From the NCBI GenBank assembly GCA_023383705.1, contig JAHDYM010000023.1:1-34158 (forward strand): 34,158 nucleotides of DNA, given 5' to 3'. A program made the translations under genes and the position numbers. Under the pieces are notes generated by a model that worked only from the letters and a program-made list of their open reading frames with translations, was not told the origin of the DNA and did no database searches. Positions 8,026-16,267 of this stretch are shown here, one piece after another (within the stretch, counting starts at the first letter, position 1; each line of letters opens with the position of its first letter). The DNA comes from Gammaproteobacteria bacterium. Its GTDB lineage: Bacteria; Pseudomonadota; Gammaproteobacteria; Steroidobacterales; GCA-2729495.

Positions 8026-8049
8026 GATTATCGGCCTTCCTGCATGACT

Positions 8050-8865
8050 TCAGTTCCGGAAACGCCAGGCCGCGATGCCGAGCGGCACCACGATCCACAG
8101 CAGCATCACCGGCACCAGCAGCCACGGTACTGCGAGCGATGCCGGAAACAGCGTATCAAGCCCGTACAACTCGCGGACCTCACCCAGTGAAAAAACGTTC
8201 ATTATGCGAAAGACATCGGCCGGGTTGAGGAGGAGCAGCCAGGCAAACAGCTCGCCACCAAAGCTGCCGCCACTGGCGACCAGCACGCCGAGCAGCAGCA
8301 GGTCGAAGACCAGCACGAAAAAGAACCACAGCCCGATGGCCAGGCCCGAGGCGCGGGTACGGTCAGCTGCAAATACCGACACCATCACCGCCAGGCTCAG
8401 GAAAACGAGACCAAGCAGCACGGAGCTGAGGATGAATCCGCCGTAGCGCAGGAACGCAGCCGGGTCGAGCTGCATGGCGAGAATGGCCGCCACCAGTCCG
8501 AAACCGCCCAGCGTCGATACCGCCAGTGCCGCCGCCAGCCCCAGGTATTTGCCAAGCAGCAACTCGACACGCGTGAGCGGCAGGGACAGCAACAGGTCCA
8601 GCGAGCCCTGCTCGCGCTCGCCGACCACTGCATCGAAGCCGAGTACCAGCGCGATCAGCGGCAGCAGGTAGATCACGAGGCTCACCAGGCTGGCGATCAG
8701 GAGTTCGACCGAACGAAAACCCACCGCACCCTGCTGCGCACCGCCAAACCAGGCGATCAACAGGGCAAAGACCGCAAACAGCACGGCGATGGCCAGCACC
8801 CAGCGGTTGCGGATCCGGTCGCGGAACTCCTTGCCGGCAATGGTGGCGACCTGCCTCATTTCCAC
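8050..8865 (-). CDS. nosY: NosY ABC transporter permease
   Basis: 271 aa inner-membrane protein, permease of the NosDFY complex needed for maturation of the CuZ site. Seen: N-terminal QVATIAGKEFRDRIRNRW, typical of ABC-2 type NosY permeases, six hydrophobic segments, and the cytoplasmic loop VVGEREQGSLDLLLSLPLTR, which matches the conserved loop between the second and third segments. Its ATG overlaps the nosF stop by 10 bp, so the two are translationally coupled and probably made in fixed ratio. Confidence 0.92.
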   Translation of the reverse strand: MEMRQVATIAGKEFRDRIRNRWVLAIAVLFAVFALLIAWFGGAQQGAVGFRSVELLIASLVSLVIYLLPLIALVLGFDAVVGEREQGSLDLLLSLPLTRVELLLGKYLGLAAALAVSTLGGFGLVAAILAMQLDPAAFLRYGGFILSSVLLGLVFLSLAVMVSVFAADRTRASGLAIGLWFFFVLVFDLLLLGVLVASGGSFGGELFAWLLLLNPADVFRIMNVFSLGEVRELYGLDTLFPASLAVPWLLVPVMLLWIVVPLGIAAWRFRN

Positions 8866-9791
8866 AGCCGTGTCTCCGCCAGACCGAAGAACACATCTTC
8901 CAGCGAGGGCTCGTGCATCTGCACATCGAGCAAACTGGCCTGCTGGCCGGCCAGCGCCTCAAGGATGCCCAGCCTGAGCCCGCGCGGGCATTGCAGGCGC
9001 AGCGTATCGCCCTCCCTTTCCGGCTCGCCCAGCGGCAAGTGCGCCAGCGCACTGCATACCTCGGCACTGCGGCCAGGTGCGGCGCAAATCGTGAAACGCA
9101 CCGGCAAACCCAGCTGCTCACGCAGGCCCTGCACCGTACCCAGCGCGCGGATGCGTCCGTTCGCCATGATCGCCAGACGGTCCACCCGCTCCTGGATTTC
9201 CGCCAGCACATGCGAACTCAGGATGATCGTGACACCTGCGGCACGCAGTTCACGCAGGATGGCGTAGAAACCGCGGGTGGCATCCGGGTCAAGTCCGCTG
9301 GTGGGCTCATCCAGGAACAGCAGCCTGGGACTGCCAAGCAGCGCCTGGGCGAAACCGAGCCGCTGGCGCATGCCCTTCGAGTACTCGCGCACGCGACGAA
9401 GGGCCGCATCCTGCAGGCCGACGCGCTCGAGGGCTGCCCGGCAGCCTTCGGGTGGCGCGCCTTTCAGGCGCGAGAAAAACTGCAGGGTCTCGATGCCGGT
9501 GAGGTTCTCGTAAAGGGCGAGATCCTCGGGCAGGTAACCGATCTTGCGGCGTACCGCCCGGAAACCGCACCCCCGCACCGGCTCGCCATCGACAAGTATC
9601 TCGCCGGCGCTTTGCGGAACCAGGCCAAGCATCATCCTGAAGAGCGTCGTCTTGCCGGCACCGTTATGGCCGATCAGGCCACACATCTCGCCCGCCCTGA
9701 TCTCGAGGTCAACCCCGTCGACGGCGCGCACGCTGCCATAGTGCCTGGAGACACCACGCACCTCGACTGCCGGCTTCGCTTCAGCGCGCAT
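8856..9791 (-). CDS. nosF: NosF ABC transporter ATPase
   Basis: 311 aa. ATPase that powers the NosFY transporter acting with NosD on N2O reductase copper-site assembly. Seen: Walker A GHNGAGKTT (41-49), an ABC signature variant YSKGMRQRLGFAQAL, Walker B LLFLDEPTSGLD, and the switch SSHVLAEIQ. A longer in-frame upstream stretch exists, but the start at ATG 9791 gives the normal N-terminus. It overlaps the end of nosD by 11 bp and the start of nosY by 10 bp. The C-terminal ~90 residues form the accessory domain common in NosF/CcmA-like ATPases. Confidence 0.93.
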   Translation of the reverse strand: MRAEAKPAVEVRGVSRHYGSVRAVDGVDLEIRAGEMCGLIGHNGAGKTTLFRMMLGLVPQSAGEILVDGEPVRGCGFRAVRRKIGYLPEDLALYENLTGIETLQFFSRLKGAPPEGCRAALERVGLQDAALRRVREYSKGMRQRLGFAQALLGSPRLLFLDEPTSGLDPDATRGFYAILRELRAAGVTIILSSHVLAEIQERVDRLAIMANGRIRALGTVQGLREQLGLPVRFTICAAPGRSAEVCSALAHLPLGEPEREGDTLRLQCPRGLRLGILEALAGQQASLLDVQMHEPSLEDVFFGLAETRLWK

Positions 9792-11049
9792 CGGGATGGC
9801 GACGGCCCAGCCACATCGCCCAGTCTGCCTGTGCAGGCTGCATGTGCGGCTTGGGATCGACGATGCTCGGCGCACGCAGCAGCGGGAACTGGCGCGCCAC
9901 CATGCGCAGGGTCTGCAGCGCCGGACTCGCCAGCAGCAGCTTCAGCACCGGATGCTGCCAGACCAGCCGGTCGACGATGTCGTTGGCCTCGTAGGGAACA
10001 TCGCCGATGCCATCGCCATCGCGGTCCCAGCCGAGGTAATTGCTCCAGTAGTTGCCCGACTCGACACCCCAGCGCTCGTCCTTCGCGGCCACATAGCGCA
10101 CCTGCTCGCGGTTGGCGATGAATTCATTGCGCTCGACCTGGTTGTTCCTGGTGCCGGCCCAGACATGCATTCCGGCCAGGTTGTCGACGACCAGGTTGCC
10201 CTTCAGCGCGTTGTATTCGGCGTCGTAGATGAAGAAGCCCCGCGAATTGCCCGCCACCACGTTGTCCTCGACCAGCGTGTCCTGGATCGTGCGCAGCATG
10301 ATGCCATGATCGGAATTCCCCCAGACCCGGTTGTTGCGCACGACCTGGTCGCGCACTTCCATCAGCGCCAGGCCGCCGCGGTTGTACCAGACTTCATTGG
10401 CCTCCCACAGATTGTGGTAGGAGTTCATGTAATGCGTGCCATAGCGGCTGTGGTGCAGCCGGTTGCCGCGAAAGACCGCCCGGTGCGACACATCGACATA
10501 GATCGCATCGCGCACGAAGCTGATGTTGTTGCCGATGATCCGCGCGCCCCTGGTGTTGTAGAGCTGGATGCCGTTGCCACGCATGGCAGAACGGTAGTCA
10601 CGCTTGCCGACGATGAGGTTGTCGCGGATGAGCACATCATCGGCCTTCTCGATCCAGATGCCGAACAGGTTGTAGGCAAGGTCGCAGCGCAATACCTGCG
10701 CGCGGTGGGCGCCGGGGCGGATGTAGATGCCGGCATCCTGTTCACGCAGGCTGTCGCCCGAGTCGGTGACAATCAGGTTGTCGATGGTCACATCCGCCGC
10801 AGTCACCAGGATGGTGTTGCCATCGAGGCCGCCACTCAGCGTGGGTCGCCCCAGGCCACGCAGGGTCAGCGGTTTGTCGATGTGCAGGTTTTCCACATAC
10901 CGGCCGCGCTGCACCTCGATCAGGTCGCCCGCCTGCACCCGGTCGATCGCTGCCTGCACGGATTCACCGGGACGGACCAGCCAGTCCGCAGCGCTGGCCA
11001 CGCCGGCGAGGCCCAGCGCGAGGATCAGGATGCCGCAGGCCTTGCGCAT
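9781..11049 (-). CDS. nosD: NosD periplasmic copper-maturation protein
   Basis: 422 aa. Periplasmic right-handed beta-helix protein that hands sulfur or copper to apo-NosZ together with NosF and NosY. Seen: a Sec signal peptide ending GVASAAD (about residue 21), then repeated short strands rich in Asn, Gly and Ile such as IRDNLIVGKRDY, ARIIGNNISFVRD, VVRNNRVWGNSDHG and LVEDNVVAGNSRG, the carbohydrate-binding/sugar-hydrolase (CASH) type repeats expected of NosD, and the ending NYWSNYLGWDRDGDGIGDVPYE. ATG at 11049 is chosen since the signal peptide begins there. It starts 16 bp after nosR. Confidence 0.93.
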   Translation of the reverse strand: MRKACGILILALGLAGVASAADWLVRPGESVQAAIDRVQAGDLIEVQRGRYVENLHIDKPLTLRGLGRPTLSGGLDGNTILVTAADVTIDNLIVTDSGDSLREQDAGIYIRPGAHRAQVLRCDLAYNLFGIWIEKADDVLIRDNLIVGKRDYRSAMRGNGIQLYNTRGARIIGNNISFVRDAIYVDVSHRAVFRGNRLHHSRYGTHYMNSYHNLWEANEVWYNRGGLALMEVRDQVVRNNRVWGNSDHGIMLRTIQDTLVEDNVVAGNSRGFFIYDAEYNALKGNLVVDNLAGMHVWAGTRNNQVERNEFIANREQVRYVAAKDERWGVESGNYWSNYLGWDRDGDGIGDVPYEANDIVDRLVWQHPVLKLLLASPALQTLRMVARQFPLLRAPSIVDPKPHMQPAQADWAMWLGRRHPDAR

Positions 11050-11065
11050 GACAGCAATCAGCGGC

Positions 11066-13753
11066 TCAGATGTACAGCAGCGGGCCCAGGGCCTTGATGA
11101 CCAGGAACAGCACGGCACCGATGAGCAGGTTCTTGAAGCACACATAGCTCAGCAAGTCTAAGGGCTTTGCCATCCGGTAACGCTGTCCCCACCAGGGACC
11201 TTCCTTCACATAGCGCTTGGAACCCGCGCGGATGCGCAACTCGAACACGCTCCAGCCCGCCCACCAGCCGATCAGCACACCGGACTCCAGCCGCCCGGTC
11301 GCATTCAGTACCCAGGCCACGGTGACGGCAATGGCCAGGCCGATGCTGAGGGCCAGGGTAGCGCGCTGACCCTGGAATCCGTTGCGGCTCCATGGCCACA
11401 GATGCTCCCAGGTTTCCGCTGCAATCCAGTGCAGCAGATTGCCGCTTTCTGCATGCGCCGGGGTTGTCGCCTCGGTAAGCATGCGCGGATCGACCGTACT
11501 CTGCGGCAGTCGCCGCGGCCTGGCCCTGGCCGAGGGCAGGCTCGCCGCCAGCGCCTCCAGCGGCATGAAGTAGCCATCCGGGCCGATGGCGGTCAGCGGC
11601 AAGCCTGCCCGCGTGCGCTGCTTCCGCTCCTTTGCCAGCGGCGGACAACTGTGCACGTCGGTATACAGGACCATGCAGTCCAGGCAGAGCATGCACTCAC
11701 GCTGGTCGATGCGGCCATGCCGGTCGATGGCCAGCGATCCGCAGCCGTTCGCACAGACCTTGCAGCTGTTGCACTCCTGCTTGCGCTTCAGCCCGTACCA
11801 GCGGAAGGTCGACGGCATGGCCAGCGCCGCACCCAGCGGACACAGGTACTTGCAGAACGGCCGCTCCATGAAGATCGACAGGCCAAGCAGGCCGGCTGCA
11901 AACAGCGCATAGGGCCAGCTGCGGTTGCCGATGCCAACCAGGAAGGTGGTCTTGAACGGCTCGATCTCCGCCAGCATCTCGGCCAGGCCCATCGAGAACA
12001 TCGACACCGCCAGCAACAGCAGGAACGCGATGTACTTCACCAGCCTGAGCCGGTCATGCAGCGGCTTCGGCAGGCTGAACTGGAAGCGCCGCAAGCCCGT
12101 GAAGCCGGCGAGCTTGTACAGCAGTTCCGACAGGGAACCGAAGGGGCACAGCCAGCCACAGAAAAGACCGCGGCCCCAGACGAACACCGTGACGATGATG
12201 AAGATCCAGAACAGGAAGATGAACGGGTCGCTGAGAAACAGCTCCCAGGTCCATTCAAACAGCAGGGCATGGAACCAGGTCAGCACCTGCGTGATCGATG
12301 GCTGCGCCATCAGGTGAAAGCCGATGAAGCCGGCGCTGAGTACCCAGGCTGCATATTTGAGCGCGCTTACCGGCATGCGGCTCTTGCGGCTGGCCAGCCG
12401 CGTCAGGCGGTCCCTGCAGGCATAGACAAGCGCAACCGACGCGAGCACCAGCACGAACAGGCCGATCTCCGCTGCCCGCAGCCGCCAGATGCGCACCCAG
12501 GGTGGCTCCGGCACGGCAATCGCGGGACGACCGCCTTCGAGGTACCCGGCCGGCAACCAGTACTCCGCATCGAGCCCGACGAACTGGCGCTGGCCGCTCT
12601 CGCGGTCCAGCTGGTTGGCGAGGAAAACCAGCTTCCATGGCCAGGCACCACTGAAGGCCGGATCACGGATGATGAAGATCGCCGACTCGCTGAAGGACGG
12701 CGCCCCCGCCGCTTCCAGTCCCCAGAGATTGAGATAGTCGCGATCGCGGAAGGTGAACGCGTCCATCTCCTGCGTGATCTGCAGCCGGTCGTAGATGCCA
12801 CCACGCACGAAGCCCGAGCCCTTGAATGTCTCGGTACCGTTGGCGACCACGAAAATCGCCTGCTCGTCCCCGGCAAGGCCGGCCATGAGCCGCGCGTACC
12901 CGGCATCACCGAGCAGGCTGCGACCCACACCTGGCGGATTGAGCAGGCCGAAATACATGTCGATGACCGGCTTGCGGCTGCGCGGCAGGCCAAGCTGGTC
13001 GGGGAATACCGTGAGACGCTGCACACTGCCTTCGGCCAGCAGCTGCTCCCAGCTGCGCGCTTCGCGGTATGCGGCATAGCGCGCCGGCGGCCGCTGCTCG
13101 CCCTGCAGGATCCCGACCTGCCGCGCGATGGCGACACCGGATCTCACGACCACCTGGTTCTGTGCGATGACGGTAACCGTGGCGCCCGTGATGGCATCGA
13201 GACCCACATGGCCGGCTTCCTCGCGCGACTTGCCGATCTCGATCCTGTCACCGATGTATTTGCCGACGTACTGGTCCACGAAGCGGATCAGCACTTCCTC
13301 GGGAATGCCGAGCAGGAGAATCGGCTCACTGTGACGCAGGATGCGGATGCCGGTGATGATGCCGCCGGTATCGATGCCGATCAGCGAGATGACCGGCTTG
13401 CCGGAATAGGCCGGAATATCCACCACGTCGGTCGACAGGAACACATAGCCAAGCTTGCTGCGCCGGCCATCGTCGCCGGTGCGATAGCCCTCCACATAGG
13501 CTGGCCGGCCCATGCGCAGCGAGAAGCTGTCGGCACCGGGCAGCACCGCGGCACAGGGCACATGCGCGCAGAGATCGGGATCGCTGTTCAGCTGCGCCGG
13601 GAGCGGCGCCTGGTAGGTATTTGCCGCGGCCGGCTGGAGCAGGAGCAGTGTGCAGGCCAGCATCGCCAGCCGACGCCAGCCACCCGACCACGCGCCCGCC
13701 AGGACACTGGCGGGCGACAGACTCCGCGACAGGAAAACCGGATCAGGCTTCAA
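11066..13753 (-). CDS. nosR: NosR-type FMN/Fe-S membrane protein with C-terminal extension
   Basis: 895 aa; NosR is normally about 700-780 aa. NosR passes electrons from quinol towards NosZ and affects nos expression. Seen: signal-like segment (about 28-45); periplasmic FMN-binding domain with the flavin-attachment motif DAITGATVTV, Thr192 being the predicted covalent FMN site; several membrane helices; the motifs CGWLCP and CKYLCP; and two Fe-S motifs, CNSCKVCANGC and CMLCLDC, ending near residue 706. After that come 189 residues with three more hydrophobic segments. The start is a TTG inside the end of nosZ, 11 bp overlap, with AGGATG upstream; an internal ATG at codon 31 would lose most of the signal region. 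No apbE for flavin loading is in the window. Confidence 0.9.
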   Translation of the reverse strand: MKPDPVFLSRSLSPASVLAGAWSGGWRRLAMLACTLLLLQPAAANTYQAPLPAQLNSDPDLCAHVPCAAVLPGADSFSLRMGRPAYVEGYRTGDDGRRSKLGYVFLSTDVVDIPAYSGKPVISLIGIDTGGIITGIRILRHSEPILLLGIPEEVLIRFVDQYVGKYIGDRIEIGKSREEAGHVGLDAITGATVTVIAQNQVVVRSGVAIARQVGILQGEQRPPARYAAYREARSWEQLLAEGSVQRLTVFPDQLGLPRSRKPVIDMYFGLLNPPGVGRSLLGDAGYARLMAGLAGDEQAIFVVANGTETFKGSGFVRGGIYDRLQITQEMDAFTFRDRDYLNLWGLEAAGAPSFSESAIFIIRDPAFSGAWPWKLVFLANQLDRESGQRQFVGLDAEYWLPAGYLEGGRPAIAVPEPPWVRIWRLRAAEIGLFVLVLASVALVYACRDRLTRLASRKSRMPVSALKYAAWVLSAGFIGFHLMAQPSITQVLTWFHALLFEWTWELFLSDPFIFLFWIFIIVTVFVWGRGLFCGWLCPFGSLSELLYKLAGFTGLRRFQFSLPKPLHDRLRLVKYIAFLLLLAVSMFSMGLAEMLAEIEPFKTTFLVGIGNRSWPYALFAAGLLGLSIFMERPFCKYLCPLGAALAMPSTFRWYGLKRKQECNSCKVCANGCGSLAIDRHGRIDQRECMLCLDCMVLYTDVHSCPPLAKERKQRTRAGLPLTAIGPDGYFMPLEALAASLPSARARPRRLPQSTVDPRMLTEATTPAHAESGNLLHWIAAETWEHLWPWSRNGFQGQRATLALSIGLAIAVTVAWVLNATGRLESGVLIGWWAGWSVFELRIRAGSKRYVKEGPWWGQRYRMAKPLDLLSYVCFKNLLIGAVLFLVIKALGPLLYI

Positions 13754-15680
13754 CGATCATCCTGGCACGCATCTCGAGATGCAGGGCATGGCAGAAATGC
13801 GTGCAATAACACCAGAACACGCCCGGCTTGTCGGCCACGAAGCTCACCGAGGCGGTTTGCTGGGGGTTGACGACGAAATTGATGTCGTAGTCCGGTATGC
13901 CGAAGCCGTGCGCCAGATCCTCGATCTTGTCGAGATTGGTCACCACCAGCGTCACCTTGTCGCCACGCTTGAGGCGGATCTCGCGCGGCTCGAAAGCCGG
14001 GGCCACCGAGGCAATCTTCACGGTGACCTCCTTGCCGTTGCGGAACACGCCGGCATCCTTCTGCTCGCGCACCGCGTTCGGGAAATCGTCGAGGTTGTAG
14101 AGCATCTTCGGAGCGAGCAGCTCGCGCTTGAAGATGATGAAGTCATGTGGCTCGGGACGCACCGGGTGCTCGTGAACCAGCTTCATCTTGTCACCGCTGA
14201 TGTCGATCAGCTGTTCGTTTTCCGGATGCAGCGGACCAATCGGCAGGAAGCGGTCCTTGGAGAACTTGCAGCCGACCGCCAGCCACTTGCCGTCCGCAGC
14301 CACGGTTTCCGATTGCGAGGCATTGATATGCCCCGGCTGGTAGTGCACGTCGATGCGGTCGACGACGTACTGCGCAGCATTGTCACCGCCGTGATGGCGG
14401 ATGGCTGCATCCACGTTCCACTTCACGACCTGGCTGTCGAGGAACAGCGTGGTATAGGCATTGCCGCGACCGTCGAAGGCCGTGTGCAGTGGCCCGAGGC
14501 CCAGCTCGACCTCGGCAACAATCGCCGCGTCGATATCGGCCAGCTTGCCATCGAACCAGTCGAGCACCTTCTGCAGTTCGATCACCGTGGCGGTCGGCGA
14601 CAGCTTGCCGGCGCAGATGAAGTACTTGCCGTCGGGGCTGGCATTCACGCCGTGCGGGTTTTTCGGCACCGAGACGATCGCGACCAGCGCGGTGGCCGGG
14701 TCGGTGTTGGCTGCCCGCGTACCGTCCACCACCGGCACCTTCGAGCCGGCGAAGGTGGAATAACGGCCATCCCTGACGGCCTGCTCGATGCGGGCGATGT
14801 TGAAGAAGATGCAGGCATCGCGCTCGGCCGACATCATGTCTTCGTAACGCGTGCCGCCTTCGGTGTTGTACTGGTTGGAGGCCGCCAGCTTGCCATCGTA
14901 GGAAGTTGCCACCAGATCGCAGTTGCCGTCGATCAGCGCCTGCCAGCGCACTTCCATCGTTTCGGCATCGACGCAGGAAAACAGCGAGCGATACTTCTCC
15001 GGGGACTCCAGGTCACGGCCGTCGTTGGGCAGCGGGGTGGCAAACTCGCCGCCGCAAAACACCCGCGTCGTGTAGTTGATGGCCGGGTCCACGGGATCCC
15101 GCTTGTCGGGGAAGATGCCGTGGAAACCCTGCACGTTCGGCAACTTCGTGATCTTGTCGCAGACCATGTAATCGAGGCGGATGCGGCCAACCCGGGAATT
15201 GAGCTTGTCGTTTACCCAGGCGTAACGGCCGTCATAGTTGCCGTCCTTGTAGGAGCCGTGGACGTGGTGGGTATCGCCCACCGAATACTGCAGGCTGCCG
15301 TCGGCTTTGGTCCCCATCACCTGTCTGGACTCATTGGTGATGCCCCAGCCGACCAGTACGTCCCTGGTAAACACCGGTATGCGATGCAGCTCGCGCCCCG
15401 AAGGCAGGCCGAGCACACGCACGTCACCGGTGTGGCCGCCGCTCCACAAGCCGTAGTAGGTATCCAGTTCCCCTGGCTTCACCTCGACGCTCGACCCGGC
15501 GGTTTCAGCCGGGGCGCTGGTCTTGCCCGGCGCGCAGCCGGCCAGGCCCAGGGACACGCCGGCGCCGGCCAGTGCAGCCGCGCCCAGGAAGCCCCGCCGG
15601 CCGAGGTCAGGCTGGCTGGCCTGCTCCACGGACTCCGGCTCCACGCTCTGCTTGGTATCCTTGCTCAGGTCTGCACACAT
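13743..15680 (-). CDS. nosZ: Nitrous oxide reductase NosZ (Tat type)
   Basis: 645 aa periplasmic copper enzyme reducing N2O to N2. Seen: Tat motif GRRGFLG (27-33) typical of clade I NosZ, followed by a lipobox-like LAGC (C49). CuZ histidines are visible in DTHHVHGS, VQGFHG, KNPHGVNAS, LGPLHTAFDG, DVHYQPGH and RPEPHDF. The CuA domain holds H591, C626, C630, H634 and M637 (C-T-H-F-C-HALHLEM). Position 628, usually Trp (a backbone-carbonyl ligand), is His here. The seven-bladed propeller plus cupredoxin length is normal. The start is 5 bp after the stop of the DUF2269 gene, with a G-rich run upstream. It leads the nos genes proper, ahead of nosR. Confidence 0.97.
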   Translation of the reverse strand: MCADLSKDTKQSVEPESVEQASQPDLGRRGFLGAAALAGAGVSLGLAGCAPGKTSAPAETAGSSVEVKPGELDTYYGLWSGGHTGDVRVLGLPSGRELHRIPVFTRDVLVGWGITNESRQVMGTKADGSLQYSVGDTHHVHGSYKDGNYDGRYAWVNDKLNSRVGRIRLDYMVCDKITKLPNVQGFHGIFPDKRDPVDPAINYTTRVFCGGEFATPLPNDGRDLESPEKYRSLFSCVDAETMEVRWQALIDGNCDLVATSYDGKLAASNQYNTEGGTRYEDMMSAERDACIFFNIARIEQAVRDGRYSTFAGSKVPVVDGTRAANTDPATALVAIVSVPKNPHGVNASPDGKYFICAGKLSPTATVIELQKVLDWFDGKLADIDAAIVAEVELGLGPLHTAFDGRGNAYTTLFLDSQVVKWNVDAAIRHHGGDNAAQYVVDRIDVHYQPGHINASQSETVAADGKWLAVGCKFSKDRFLPIGPLHPENEQLIDISGDKMKLVHEHPVRPEPHDFIIFKRELLAPKMLYNLDDFPNAVREQKDAGVFRNGKEVTVKIASVAPAFEPREIRLKRGDKVTLVVTNLDKIEDLAHGFGIPDYDINFVVNPQQTASVSFVADKPGVFWCYCTHFCHALHLEMRARMIVEA

Positions 15681-15685
15681 CGCGG

Positions 15686-16267
15686 TTACCCCCGTTTGCC
15701 CAGGAAATCGACAGGTTCATGTCTTGCCATGTCCCGATTGTCGCGCTCGCGGCAAGCCATGCACAGAGATGGATTTACGTATTTACTTTCGAAGGCAAAC
15801 AGGCCGGACACGGCATGTCCTGCGGGTCCCGAAGCCATCAGCCAGAAGAGCAGCAGCACGCCAGCGAAAGCGCCCAGGGCCAGACGCTGCCAGCGGGCCA
15901 GCAGCACATGGAAACCGGGCGGCAGGGCCGCTGCATTGCTGTGGGCGGCGGCCACGTCGCGCATCCTGATCTCGGCCTTGACAAGGTACACCCAGCACAT
16001 GCCGGTAACGATGTAGAGCGTCGCTACAGCGTAAAACCAGCCGGATGCCAGCGGATAGCCGAGCTGGCGCATCAGCAGGTAACCCGTGGCCGGCTGCACG
16101 ATCGACACCGGCACAGCGATAAACCACTCCGCCAGCACCGCGTTACGGGTGGTCACGGCGATCGCGGCAAGGTTACCGGACCGGACCGTAGTCAACATGA
16201 ACCAGAACGCACCGACTCCGACGCCGAACATGACGGCGGAGCTGACGATATGCAGGAAGCGGATCAA
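15686..16267 (-). CDS. DUF2269-type integral membrane protein
   Basis: 193 aa. Seen: four to five hydrophobic segments starting IRFLHIVSSAVMFGVGVGAFW, then AVLAEWFIAVPVSIVQPATGYLLM, FYAVATLYIVTGMCWVYLVKAEIRM and a last helix near 125-145, the pattern of the predicted DUF2269 membrane family. A hydrophilic tail after the last helix contains LCMACRERDNRDMARHE, with a CxxC that could hold a metal or heme/Fe-S site (inference). The start is TTG at 16267, overlapping the MFS stop (TTGA); the first internal ATG would cut into the first helix. It lies 5 bp before nosZ, so co-translation with the nos genes is likely. Function unknown. Confidence 0.7.
   Translation of the reverse strand: MIRFLHIVSSAVMFGVGVGAFWFMLTTVRSGNLAAIAVTTRNAVLAEWFIAVPVSIVQPATGYLLMRQLGYPLASGWFYAVATLYIVTGMCWVYLVKAEIRMRDVAAAHSNAAALPPGFHVLLARWQRLALGAFAGVLLLFWLMASGPAGHAVSGLFAFESKYVNPSLCMACRERDNRDMARHEPVDFLGKRG

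Noticed and set aside
11402-13870. 822-codon plus-strand open frame
   Set aside because: It is fully antisense to nosR, is rich in Arg/Gln/His with no recognisable domains, and arises from the GC-rich codon use of nosR.
13650-16016. 788-codon plus-strand open frame
   Set aside because: Antisense to nosZ and the DUF2269 gene; no domain, no ribosome-binding site.
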